A DNA stretch of 64,000 bases from contig JAKJHU010000140.1 in assembly GCA_022316685.1 (NCBI GenBank), positions 124,001 to 188,000 on the forward strand, given 5' to 3'. The notes below the pieces were generated by a model. That model was given only the letters and a program-made list of their open reading frames with translations, ran no database searches and was not told where the DNA came from. Shown piece by piece: positions 1 through 10,562 of this stretch. The translations under genes and the position numbers were made by a program. The stretch comes from Progne subis subis (taxonomy: Eukaryota; Chordata; Aves; Passeriformes; Hirundinidae). Position 1 is the first letter of the stretch. The number at the start of each line of letters is the position of its first letter.

Positions 1-290
1 CAGAAGCCCACATCGCAGAGGAGAACGTGTCCACCGTGACATGCACATACTTGAGCCGGCCAAATTTGGTGACCTGGGTAACATCGGTCTGCCAAAGCTT
101 CAAGGCTTTAAGGCCTCTGGGGTTAACCCCTGCCGGCAATGGCGCACCAAGGGCGTGACAGTCATCACGCGACTTGACAATCTCACAAGCCTCAGTGGCT
201 GTCAGTTGGAACTGCTTCTGCAGCATATGTGCATTTTGGTGGAAAAACCCATCTGATGTCTTGGCCTGCGCGAGCACGTCAGGCTGAGGG
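1..290 (-). pseudogene. ERV-A integrase N-terminal domain (partial)
   Basis: The minus strand encodes FHQNAHMLQKQFQLTATEA, then Cys-containing CEIVKSRDDC, matching the HX3H...C...C zinc-binding domain of retroviral integrase. LWQTDVTQVAKFGRLKYVHV follows, the start of the catalytic core with its first Asp (TDVT). The window edge cuts the rest. Confidence 0.7.
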
Positions 291-959
291 GCAACCCACG
301 CTGGGTTAGCCAACTTGTCAGCCCTTGCGTTACCTTCTGCTACAAACCCTGGCAAATTAGTGTGACTCCGTACATGCAGAACATAGTATGGATGAACTCT
401 GCCCTGAATTGCACACCACAGGGCCTTCAGTAAATTAAACAAGGCAGGGTTACTGACCTCCTTCAAAACTGAACAACTGTGCAATGTCAGCAACATAGGC
501 GGAGTCCGTGATCAAATTGAAAGGTTCCTGGGAAAATTTCTCAAATGCCATGACAGCAGCCTTTAGTTCAACCAGTTGGGCTGACCCATCCTCATGGCCT
601 TCCAAAACCTGCCACTCAGATCCATCCTGCCAGGTAACAATGGCTTTTCCTGTTTTGCCCAAACCGTCAGTGAAGACAGTGGGTCCTCGCACTGGCTCTT
701 GACTATTTTTGGGTTGTAGAGAAAATTGAGTATTTTTGGCCACTTGCAATAGCTTGTGGCTAGGCAGATGGTAAGTGATCTGCCCTGAAAAACCCTCAAG
801 AGCACTTTGCAGCGAAACATTGTTTGCATAGCTCCAATCAAATTCCTCCCTCTGAACTGGGAGTATGATCTTTGAGGGAACTGCACCCATCAATTGCAAA
901 CAGCGTTGCTGGCACTTGATTATCAAGCGCGCAATCAATTCAAACAGTGCCGTTGCCAT
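290..959 (-). pseudogene. ERV-A RT connection and RNase H
   Basis: The minus-strand frame contains VFTDGLGKTGKA (first catalytic Asp), a VELKAAVMAFEKF helix (Glu) and NLITDSAYVADI (Asp), the usual RNase H order. The frame ends at 450; after a shift near 470 it continues with a helix and HTNLPGFVAEGNARADKLA, the RNase H C-terminus with its last Asp. Confidence 0.75.
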
Positions 960-2086
960 CTTATGCGGCTGATGAGGCAGGAAGACCTATTCCAGGATGT
1001 GCAGAGGATCAGTCCCATCATCATTCCATTGGCCGATGATACCTGTAGGATGTAAATCAGGAGTGGTAATGAACACAGTGACATCAATGGAAGGTTCAAT
1101 GCGGTACACCTGGCGAGGGGAAACAGCTTGCTGAACCTCCTCCAGCCTTTTCGTGCCTCAGGGGTTAATTCACGAGGTGACTTTAAATCAGTGTCCCCTT
1201 TCAACAATTCAAACAAGGGAGACAGTTGTGCTGTGGTCAGTCCCAAGTAAGGACGTAACCAAGTGATAACACCTACCAGCTTCTGAGCATCATTCAGTGT
1301 CTTCACCGATTGCACAAATTGCACCTCCTGGTGATGGATTGTCTGTTCCAGAATTTTGACCCCCAAATATTTCCAGGGAGGTTGTTGTGGTACCTTTTCT
1401 GGAGCCACCTGCAGTCCATGTGAATGCAGAGCATTCAACAACTGAGGCTGTATCCTCAGCAGCTCATCCTGGGTGGGCACAGCCACCAAAATGTCGTCCA
1501 TATAATGATAGACGTGAGCATCAGGAAACTGCTTGCGAACTCCAGACAAGGCACGGGCTACATACCATTGGCATAACATCGGCAAATTCCGCATTCCTTG
1601 AAGCAAAACTCTCCATTGATACCGCTGTGCGGGCTCTGCATTGTTTATTGTTGGTACCGTGAAGGCAAATTTTGGTCTGTCATCGGGATGCAGAGGGATC
1701 GTAAAAAAACAATCCTTCAGATCCACAATGAGGACTGGCCAGTCCGCAGGAAGCATGGTGGGCGATGGCATGCCAGCCTGCAATGTTCCCATGCCTTCCA
1801 TCATGGCATTGATCTTTTGGAGGTCTTGTAGCAACCTCCATTTCCCAGACTTCTTTTTGATACAAAAGACAGGAGTGTTCCAGGGACTGGTAGATGGTTC
1901 CAGATGCCCCTGGTCCAACTGCTCCTGTACGAGTTCACGAAGGGCGTTTAGTTTGTCATGAGGGAGGGGCCACTGGTTCTCCCAGATGGGTCTGTCCACC
2001 AACCACCGTAAAGGAGGCGTGGGACACTCTGCGCCCTTCATCACAGTGGCCCCAATCAAAAATCTGTTTCCAATCGCACCACCCAT
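935..2086 (-). pseudogene. ERV-A reverse transcriptase
   Basis: This is a retroviral RT palm-fingers region with the WPLPHDKL and SPWNTPVFCIKKKSGKWR motifs, LKDCFFTIPLHPDD, and catalytic HYMDDILVA (YMDD codons at 1493-1504). All four active-site residues are present. The last 60 or so codons read out of frame (shift near 1120), because the true frame continues into RNase H. Strongly class II-like. Confidence 0.85.
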
Positions 2087-2144
2087 GCGGCCAAAACATC
2101 CCTCCCCCAGAGGTTCTGAGGAATCTCAGTAACATGAGGCCAAA

Positions 2145-2945
2145 TTATGGATGCTGTCCCTCCGGGTTCGTGATGGCCACAGAATTCTGGCTCATGTAGC
2201 ATTGCTTCGTTCCTCCTAAGCCCACTATCGATGTCTTTGCCAGGGTCAAAGGCCACTGCAGGGGCCAAGCAGCCAGGGAGAGAATGCTCATGTCAGCCCC
2301 CGTATCTAGGAGGCCACGAAGGTGAATCTCCGATGGCGTGGCACCAACCATGGACACGGTACACAGCGTCTCAGGACGGTCTTTGGTCAGGACAGCAGTC
2401 CAGCGCACCTGAGGTGGCCCTGTAGAGCCGAAGCCACCATCTCCTCGCGACTGGTCCTCGGTTCTGGAAACAGAGGACTTAAAAGGAACAAGTTGAGCAA
2501 TTTGTGTGCCTTTTGGGATAGTCAGAGGCAGGGTGGGTGTGGAGACCATTGTGTGAATCTGTCCTGAAAAATCCGCATCAATCAGCCCCAGGTGCACCAT
2601 GATACCCTGAATGGTGGCACTGGACCTCCCCATCAAGAAAGCACTCATGCCATCACCCAAGGGACCAAAGGCATCCAGGGGAACCTTGTGTATTTTTTCC
2701 AAATCAATCACGACAGACTTGGCTGTGCAGACATCAACACCTGCTGAACCGTGGGTGCTGGCTGCAAGCCTGCTGAGCAGATCTCCATTGGTTGGGGCTG
2801 AGGTAGAGACATTTGTGTCGGCACGCGTCTCACCTTCACGCTCTGTGTCGCGTTTCCCAAACTGCCCAACGGCTGACCATTCACATGCACTGTTGCCTTA
2901 CACGCATTTGCAGCGTGATTCGGCCTTCCACATTGTGCTCAATAA
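2145..2945 (-). pseudogene. ERV-A nucleocapsid tail, dUTPase and protease
   Basis: The minus strand encodes a zinc-knuckle remnant (CGRPNHAANAC, its first Cys codon now TGA). A trimeric dUTPase follows, with motif GRSSATIQGIMVHLGLIDADFSG and a C-terminal LTIPKGTQIAQLVPF-type strand. Then comes an aspartic protease with LLDTGADMSIL (DTG near 2298-2306). dUTPase joined to protease is the beta/class II arrangement. The frame closes at 2145, where RT takes over in another frame, as in pro-pol frameshifting, though decay is also possible. Confidence 0.8.
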
Positions 2946-2960
2946 AACAAGACAGCCGTA

Positions 2961-3403
2961 TGTAGAAAAATACCTTCTCCCTCCTGCTGCTGAGGACTCC
3001 AGGACGGTGTGTATGAATATGGACGAGAGATCTCTGAAGTTGGGTTGTAGCAGAAGAGGTTTATTGTGTAGAGAGTGAGGCTTTGCCCAGAGCTGCCAGG
3101 CGCAGCTGCAGCATGGCCTTGGAAGATGGGGGCAGTGAGTGATAAAGAGATTCCAAGAGCAAGATGCAAGAGGGAAGAGCAAAGGAGGAGAGCACACAGA
3201 GACAAGAGAGAGAAGAAACAGAAGCAGAAAGAGCGCGGCCCACTCTCGCAGCCCTCTGATAAGAGGTCTCGAGGTGGGCTGTAGCAGGCTTGTGCCAATG
3301 TGGTTACAGATACTTGCTACTTCAGGGAGAGTTACATGTGTGGGGTGAATCATACATTGGGGGTTGTTTTTGCAGGCATCTAGTAGCTAGGACATTTTAA
3401 ACA
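2961..3403 (-). repeat. Solo LTR-like insert inside ERV-A nucleocapsid region
   Basis: On the minus strand this 443-bp block starts TGTTTAAAATG and ends TTTTTCTACA, with an AATAAA (ACACAATAAACC) about 120 bp before the end. It separates the capsid frame from the nucleocapsid zinc knuckle (CGRPNHAANAC, just below 2945). I see no target duplication, so the exact borders are uncertain. Confidence 0.5.
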
Positions 3404-4464
3404 TCAAAACTTACTTTCAATTCTATCTCAGTTACAGGTTTCACATTCTCAGAGTCCAAGCAGTCATATTTATAGGGCTTTCTGGCTTCATCCTTCCCAA
3501 CAGCCGTAGACTTCTGTGCCTTCCCGCCCTGTTTCTTCCTGGTCCGAGCACCCCACTGCTGCTGTTGCACCCCCTGGGGAACAACCCAAGCAGGCTGCAC
3601 AGCAGCAGCCACAGCCGGTTGCATGGCCGCAGGCATGGCCGGCTGGACCGCTGTAGTCACCATCAGTTGAACAATCGTAGCCATGGCTGGCTGCACAGCT
3701 GTAGGCACGGCAACCACCTGTTTGCTGGAAGGGGATACCTTTGCACAGGCCCCAACCATGTCCGACATGGATGGTTCCCTGCGAGGTGCTTCAATTATCC
3801 TCTTGCAAACAGCATTGCAGTTGCCCTGAGCAAGGGACTGAATCATGAGCTTCCTTGTTGTAGGATCACTCACCTGCTTCTCCACAGCAGCTGTCAGCCA
3901 TCCTGCAAAGCACAGGAAGGGCTCATCAACTCCCTGGACAATCGTTGCAAAGGACTGCTGTGGAGTAGCCAGCTGTAAGGTCTGAACCTGGGCTGCCATG
4001 CCTGTCTGCTGGCACTGCTCCTGGACCAAGGGCTCATAACCAGCCTGCCCGTCGGCCCTGGTATAATTGCCTGTTCCCATTAGCATATTGATATTAACCA
4101 TATGCCTAGGATCACCCAGACCCAGTGTTCAATTCTGTTCCACCGCTCTGACTGCCAACTGAGTCCATTTATTCTCAAAGAAGTCATATTCAACCAGTGG
4201 GAAAAGGGCTCGAGCCAAGCTCTGAATGTCAAAGGGTGTCAAAAGACTGGCATTAAAATAACGGAGAACCTGCATCACCTCAGCTGAGCCCAGACCATAC
4301 TTCCCGACTGCATCACGCAGTTCTGTCAAAGCCTGCCAAGCCAAGGGTTGATAAGTGTTATGAGTAGCACCCTGAAGGACATGGAAGGCCTGAAGACCCT
4401 CAGATGAAGCAGCAGCACCTGCCTTATCCTGCCCTGTGGACCCCACAGGGTCAGAGGCAGGCAC
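3404..4464 (-). pseudogene. ERV-A gag, capsid region
   Basis: A capsid-like helical protein is encoded in two collinear pieces of one frame, 4464-4132 and 4101-3404, separated by an in-frame stop at 4129-4131. The major homology region is visible as QGVDEPFLCFAGWL. The downstream part is rich in Ala/Gln/Pro and then basic, as expected near nucleocapsid. It is non-functional as it stands. Confidence 0.75.
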
Positions 4465-4577
4465 TCAGCTGGGGACTGGCTGAACATCAGACACTGCAGG
4501 TCCAGCACCAGCACTCAATCCTTCAACCTTAGCCTTTACTTCGCCCCAGAACTGCCCGCGGTCTCTCGGGTGTATGG

Positions 4578-5942
4578 TCACCTGACAGGGGGTAGTGTCC
4601 AGGCTGTTGACGAAGAGCCAACAGTGCGGAAACTTTTGCTCCTGTCAAAGACCAGCCGCATTTCGGCCGTGTCCCCATTCGTGCTGAACTTAAACACCTC
4701 GCTGCCCGTAGCCGCCACAATGCTAGCAGCGGGAAGCGGGGGCGGGGTCAGACCAGCCACAGGCGCTGGGCCTGCCACATCCTCAGAGGTGCTGGAGCCC
4801 ACACCAGCTGCTGGAGACCGGTCCGATGGCTCTGCGGCGGACATGCATCCCGTAACAGCTGTGGAGCTTGTGCTGCGTTCAGGTGGAGGCGGCGATTGTG
4901 CCTCCGTCACTGGCGGGGCCGCGTCGGTCCCTGCTGGCAGCTCATTAGAACTGGCCATACCATAGCCTCTCCCTGCCCCACGAGCACGGCCTGCAGTCCA
5001 TGGGGCTGGCGCGGGAGGCGGAGTGTCTGGAACCCCCCCGAGAAGGGGTCCTGCGGGGGCCCGGGAGCCCGCGGCGCCCCCACTCCCAAGCGGGGCGAAG
5101 CTGTCAGCCCACGCATGGGGGCGGCGCCCGCCGAGGGACTGACCGGGGCCCTGCCTTTGGCAGCGTCCCCGCCCCGTGCCGCCGGTGGCGCGGGGGCAGA
5201 GGCGGCCAACGCACCCGCCTCCGGGGCTGGTCCAGGCGGCAGAGCGGGGAACTCCACGTTGCCCGACTCCATCGGATACATGACGGTCGTGCGGCAGAAC
5301 AGACAATGCACAGTGACCAAATCTCGGCCAAAAGAAAGTGGAGCCCGCATTCCCGGGCCTCCCCCACCCACCAACGCCGGAAAGGCATGGAGAGGAGGCG
5401 GCCCTCCAGCGGCCCTCCAGCGGCCGCCTCCAGCGGCTCTGCAGCACGGGTACAGGCAGGACTGGCCCCGGGCTCGGCGGGGCTCTGCCCCCCCTCTGCC
5501 CGAGACCAGCGCTGGAACCCGAGTGAGGGGAACCCCCCCGCGCAGGAACGGGGGAGGAAGGGGAAGAATCCACATCACAAAGGAGCCGGAGTTCAGATTC
5601 TGGATCTGACATAATGACCCCACCCCCTTCCAGCTCTCCGTCCTGCTTTGGAACGAGGCTACCAGCCTGCGAGCTGGAAGGGGTCAACTTAAACACAGCT
5701 CTCTCAAACAACTGCCACTGCAGAAACAAATCTGCAGTTTCTTCATCATATTCTATTTCGAGAGTGTCTATCAAACGTTCCCCCAGGAGGAGCCATGCCT
5801 GCTGACTGAGCACAGCATCCAGCGTGGGAAATAACCCACGCTGCCTTCCCCACGCGAACAGACTCTGAAGCCCCTCCCAGGAAATATCAGCGTGCTTCTG
5901 CTCCAAGAGGTCTTCCCAAAGTCCCAATACTAGATCCTCCAT
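4578..5942 (-). pseudogene. ERV-A gag, N-terminal half (matrix and proline-rich region)
   Basis: The ATG at 5942-5940 opens a frame beginning MEDLVLGLWEDLLEQ, preceded by the LTR leader. The helical matrix-like start is followed by a very GC- and proline-rich linker (about 4.7-5.6 kb). The frame is lost near 4578-4470, where capsid continues in another frame. I recognise it by position in the provirus and by the following capsid; the matrix itself is too divergent to name. Confidence 0.65.
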
Positions 5943-5996
5943 GATAAACACAAAACAGGGAAAAAAGGGAAAGGAAAACTTCACCAAACTGCTCTT

Positions 5997-6014
5997 CTAC
6001 ACTCGGGGTCACCA
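5997..6014 (-). other. Primer binding site, tRNA-Trp-like
   Basis: On the minus strand, 2 nt after the LTR end, the sequence reads TGGTGACCCCGA. This is the start of the tRNA-Trp primer site used by avian alpharetroviruses. The last few bases (GTGTAG) depart from the tRNA-Trp complement, so it is decayed or pairs with another tRNA. Confidence 0.65.
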
Positions 6015-6016
6015 GT

Positions 6017-6406
6017 TGTCACCACGACACACAAAGCAATCACACGAGACAAGGGATTTTCGCAGGGCAGAGGTCCTTCTCCGATCCGGCTCAAAGCTGA
6101 ATCCAGGCGGAGAGAGCCTCTTTGTTTTATTTCTTACTTTTTATACATTTGTGGGTCTAGCAGAAGTTTGGCTTCCGGGGTTTTTCACCTTTCAGCCAAG
6201 TGGCTAAACCAACTGTCAGTTACAATTGGTTTCAGGTTAGAAATATGCAAACAAAGGACAGAGAATGAAAAACAAAGGATTTGTTTATGTTACATCTGTG
6301 GGAAAAGGTAGAAAACTGCTCTAATATTCTACAGTAACTAAAAGATCTGACTCAATTTATGAAAATTCAAAAAGGCTTTAAAAAACTCAGAAAAACCAGG
6401 GTAACA
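6017..6406 (-). repeat. 5' LTR of ERV-A
   Basis: On the minus strand it starts TGTTACCCTGG at 6406 and ends GGTGACA at 6017, giving TG...CA termini and 390 bp. It contains a TATA-like TGTATAAAAAG followed by an AATAAA. The whole length aligns with the solo LTR at 35415-35778, which supports the borders. The primer site follows after 2 nt. Confidence 0.8.
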
Positions 6407-7379
6407 ATAGGGTGTGAGGTCCGTCATGGTGGGGAAGTAATAAACCTCAAAGGGGTTTTGGACACAGGCGCAGATATAATGATTGTACCAGGAAGGATGC
6501 GGCCCTCACATTGGGAACTGCAAAATGTGGCCAGGCATGTAGAAGGTATAGGGGGAATGAAATGGGCAAAACAATCAAAAAGTGTTGTGCAAATTAAGGG
6601 GCCAAATGGACAATTAGCTACACTGCGTCCATTTGTTTCAGATTATTCAGAGCCCTTGTAGGGGAGAGACCTGATGGCCCAGTGGGGGGTCACAATTGGC
6701 ATTCCAGATGCCCCCCCCGGTTTTTCAGACGGCAGCCACTGAAGAGCGCCCTACCCAGAAACTCAGTTGGAAAGCTGATTCACCAGTCTGGGTAGAGCAG
6801 TGGCCGCTCAGTAAAGCAAAATTGAAGGTGCTTCAGGAACTAGTGGATGAACAGCTAGCTAAAGGCCACATTGTGGAAACCACGTCTCCGTGGAATTTCC
6901 CAGTTTTTGTTATAAAAAAGGCGAACAAAGGCAAGTGGTGGCTCCTCCACGATCTCCATCAAATTAACAATGTCATTGAGGACATGGGTTCTCTCCAACC
7001 AGGAATGCCATCCCCAGCAATGCTCCCCCAAAATTGGAATTTGGCAATTATTGATATCAAAGATTGTTTTTTCCAGATCCCTCTGCACCCTGATGATGCC
7101 CCACGTTTCGCCTTCTCGGTCCCTACCCTCAACCGAGAAGCCCCGAGGACAAGATACCACTGGAAATTTCTTCCCCAAGGGATGAAAAACTCGCCACCTA
7201 TTTGTCAGTGGTACCTCTCTTCCCTGCTGGCCCCAGTGCGCACAGCTGTAGGAGAAGCCATCATACTGCACTACATGGTTGATGTGCTTGTGTGTCCCCC
7301 CAATGATGACTTAACGTCCCATGTGCTTGACCTCGCTATCTCTGGCACCGGTGTCCACGGGGAAAGGACTCCAGAGTAA
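6407..7379 (+). pseudogene. ERV-B: protease and RT fragment of a class II ERV
   Basis: Protease begins abruptly at the ERV-A border and shows LDTGADIMIVPG; an in-frame TAG stands at 6659-6661. RT follows in another frame from about 6696 with SPWNFPVFVIKKANKGKWW, IKDCFFQIPLHPDD and HYMVDVL. The catalytic YMDD has become YMVD, so this copy would be dead even without its stops. Homology to ERV-A RT is obvious but the strand is opposite. The 5' half of this element should lie beyond ERV-A, left of the window. Confidence 0.8.
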
Positions 7380-8144
7380 AGCTGTGATAAACCCCCCGGT
7401 GAGAGAGAGCAGGCTCTTTTGCCATTGGCGGTTGTCTGGTCTCATAAAGAAATACCTCATCCCACATTCAGGGAGGATGGTTACAGGTTCTGTTGCCTTC
7501 TGAGGCTGATGTAAAGCTCCCAGATGGCTTTGGAATGAGGTCTGAATGTGCAGATACTCCTGCACTATTTAACTGTGGGATTTTATCTTTTACTTGAAGC
7601 CCAACCTCTGCTCCTCCCATTCAGGAAGAGCCCCTGTTCAATGCTGCATGTGTGTAGTGAGAGCTGCAGATGCTTTAGTGCTCTGAATGTCCTCACAAAG
7701 TAAAAGCAAGCAAGTCATGACTGGAGTATTTCAGACATCATTAAGTGTGAACAGAAAACCAGAGCCAATAGTTCAGGTTTGAAGGATACTGTGAATATCA
7801 CGTACCCCTTAGTAAATAGCAGAACACCAGGAGTCCATTGACATAAGAGCACCTACAGCCTTGGAAGATGGAACCATGGAATTGCATAACCAGTGCCTGA
7901 GGAGCTGGAGTGTTGTTCCCTAGGGCCTCAGATACAGCATTTAAAAGCCATGAGGAAGGCTCAAGTGGGCTCTGCATGCTGGAGTTTCTGCAGAGCTGGG
8001 TAAGCCCCTCTTCTTCGGGGACTAGGACTGCAGCCTAAAGAGGTGCAGAGAGCTAAGAGTAATGCAAGGATCAGGCTACAACTGTCAGCCAAAAACCACA
8101 GCCAAGTGTGTGGGAGATTAGGGATAGGCGGTCGGAAGATATCG
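7380..8144. other. Non-coding stretch between ERV-B RT and an LTR
   Basis: No open frame of note and no recognised domain. It may be deleted or decayed internal sequence of ERV-B, since it runs from truncated RT to an LTR on the same strand, but nothing in it proves that. Confidence 0.4.
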
Positions 8145-8400
8145 TGTTGTACGGGTAGACAGAACCCCTCCCTCAACACTTAGTTGTTTAGTGTCCTTGA
8201 TAAGCTAAGCAACACGTAGCTTGTAACATAAGCAGATGGAAGTGATGTAGCAAACAGAAGTTTTATAACCCCATGTAACCAGTTAATAAACGCCATTTGC
8301 CATCCACCACATTGGTGTCTGTGAGCTGATGGACCGAGCAGCCTGGGTGTGGCTGCCGTGTCGTTCCTGGAACCAGGTCGCTACGCCTCAGTGGAGGCAG
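8145..8400 (+). repeat. Alpharetrovirus (avian sarcoma/leukosis)-like LTR
   Basis: The block TGTTGTACGG...GGAGGCAGCA has a TATA-like TTTTATAACC near 8259, AATAAACGCCATTT at 8285 and CCACCACATTGGTGTC just after. This R-U5 arrangement is that of avian sarcoma/leukosis LTRs. The 5' border is a guess and I see no target duplication. It may be the 3' LTR of ERV-B or a solo LTR. Confidence 0.6.
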
Positions 8401-8657
8401 CACAAGTGCCACGTGAATTTAGGTAAAACATTCTTGCATGTTACCCACCTCATTTTGGCTACCAGAAGTGCACTTTACAAATTCAAAAATACAGTGTGGT
8501 ATTAAATTATTTAAACCTAAACTGAGAAAGCACTTTTGGAAAGTAAAGTAACAAAGCTTCCTGTTTTCTACAGAAATCCATATATATGAAGCAAGCTCTT
8601 CTGCCTTGCAGATTTCCAGCTTCGGTCAGCAGACACAGAGGCTTCCCTTGTGCTTCC

Positions 8658-8826
8658 TTACAGTTTCAGCTGCTGCTGGAGGACATGAATGGAGCCTGCA
8701 ATGCTTTGCAGCTTTTCTTGCACCAGTGGGTCAGTCTTCCTCCAGTCTGACCATTTCAATCATTCCATTGGTTCCAAGAATACATGGGAGGCTTAAGAAT
8801 ACTTCACTGTTTATATTGCAACACCC
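8658..8826 (-). pseudogene. UEVLD: UEVLD exon 12 (last), frameshifted
   Basis: Acceptor GTTTCAG, then NINSEVFLSLPCILGTNG in frame. The frame reaches TGA at 8731-8733 after RLEED. In the next frame the expected C-terminus continues, EKLQSIAGSIHVLQQQLKL and TAA at 8658-8660. A net shift near 8734 explains both. Confidence 0.87.
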
Positions 8827-10100
8827 CTGAAACAACACACAAAGAATGCTGTGACACACAGTTACTTATTTCTGCTGCAACTACACAAAAGCCTACAACT
8901 ACACAAAATGACCTGATTACTTTAATTAAGCAAGAATATTCCAACATATGGCAGGTTTGGATAGGTCAAATTCCATTTCTTTTAGATACCGTGTGGTGGG
9001 TTACTGTATATAAACTGTAAAATATTACTGTGCAGATAAAAATTTGTGAACCAAGCTACACTTGTGGATTTTTTCCAAGACAGATAGATAGAGCTCTGTA
9101 ATACAGACAAATTTATACCACTAAACACCATTTCTTAGCTAGAACAAGCAGTGACACTTCATAGTACAGTATCATTAGTTCTTTTAGGACTGAACAAAAT
9201 AAATAATGCAGCTTAAAAACTGGGAAAAAATTTTCAAATACTGATCCCATACAGATTCTGCAGAAGAATTCATCAAACTTATATCCCTATAATTCAAATT
9301 TACACTGTAGATTGCATTTATTTTTGGATTCCAGGAAATTTTACATTCTGTAGATACTTTAAAGTTTAAGAGACTTGTATCTATATTTCAGTTGAGGAAT
9401 GATTGGAAACTTCACTTGAAACACAATGATTTAATTAGGTATGTCCTTATACTCAATAAAATAAGCAGCCAGCTCAACTTCCCTGAACAGGGACATGCAA
9501 ATTTCCCTTTCAAAGGGTCTAAATTGAAGTGACAAATGTTTTTACACGGGTTTTCTCATAATATGGAATAGCCTAATGCTTTAGTGAAGCCTCTTTGGAG
9601 AAACTTCAAACAAAATTCAGTCTACAATTTTAAGTTAACTAATTCTTCATAATCTTCTCCTCTGAAAGAAAGAACTAAGGAGTAAAAAAACAGCTGTTTC
9701 AAACTTAATCAAATTAAATACTGGCAGAAAATGCATTTTATACTTTCAGAAAAGATACAAAATTCTTTTGGTCCCTAAAAAAATCTCCATCCAATACTGA
9801 ACACTCTGGAACTATAACACACATTTCATTTGCCAAATCCAGCTATTTCAGGGCAGCAACCTTAAATGTACTTTCTCTCTGGACTTGTATTTTTAGGAGA
9901 ATAATCCACTTTTAATATTAGTTTCAGATTAAAACATTAGGTGATTTTTGCTCATTTTTTAAGTGGAATTGAGAGCTGTTGTTGGAAGAAAGTAATGGCA
10001 GTAGCACTGCTTCAGAACACTGAGATATCTGTGCTGCTAAAATTAATGGTCATAACCGGTATAAATAATATAATTACAGTGCCAACCAAAACACATTTAC
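8827..10100. other. UEVLD intron 11
   Basis: AT-rich intronic sequence; no repeat, RNA gene or ORF I can support. Confidence 0.6.
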
Positions 10101-10220
10101 CTTTGTCAGAGTGGATACAGAATGAACCTTTCTTTTATCTTTCAGCTGGCAGCCAAATCAGCAACTGAGAGCCCCACAGACCAAGATGACTGACCTTTTC
10201 CCTTTAAGACTTCTATAGTT
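10101..10220 (-). pseudogene. UEVLD: UEVLD exon 11, 4-nt deletion
   Basis: Pyrimidine tract and TATAG acceptor, donor GTAAATG. Encodes GKGQSSWSVGLSVADLAAS, then an in-frame TGA at 10142-10144. One frame over, KDKRKVHSVSTLTK completes the exon. It is 120 nt long; the equivalent LDHA exon is 124, so 4 nt have been lost between the two halves. Confidence 0.87.
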
Positions 10221-10429
10221 CTATACATAAACCAGAAAAGGAGAAAAACATGATGTTTGGATTGTAATTATTTTTATTTTGGTTTTTATGTAAAACCCAA
10301 AATAGAGGTCTAAGTGTACCACATCAAGTAAAGTGTACTATAAAAATATGATTTGCTGTTTTGGGGAACAACACTGGAATAAAGAATTGCTGAAAAGAAT
10401 TTCTTTACAATATTTTTCTCTACACTTGT

Positions 10430-10432
<3 letters not shown>

Positions 10433-10468
<36 letters not shown>
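10433..10468. repeat. Poly-T, 36 bp
   Basis: Uninterrupted T run in UEVLD intron 10, 90 bp before LTR copy 1. Confidence 0.95.
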
Positions 10469-10469
<1 letters not shown>

Positions 10470-10562
10470 TCGAGAGGTCTAACGGATAATTATATCGGTT
10501 GAATTCAAACTGGTGATTTACTTTGAAGCAAATGCTTCCAACACAAGCTCTGAGAAAAGTGG

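Larger units (their letters stand above)
1..6406 (-). mobile_element. ERV-A: betaretrovirus-like provirus, 5' part, cut by window start
   Basis: Read on the minus strand the order is LTR (6406-6017), primer site, gag, dUTPase-protease, RT, RNase H and integrase N-terminus. The rest (integrase core, env, second LTR) would lie left of position 1. The dUTPase fused upstream of protease and the YMDD RT are typical of class II (beta-like) ERVs. All reading frames carry frameshifts or stops, so it is not intact. It is inserted into ERV-B, whose protease resumes at 6407. Confidence 0.85.

Noticed and set aside
4896..5623. Overlapping plus and minus ORFs over 200 codons
   Set aside because: They overlap the GC-rich ERV-A gag linker, where stops are scarce in all frames.
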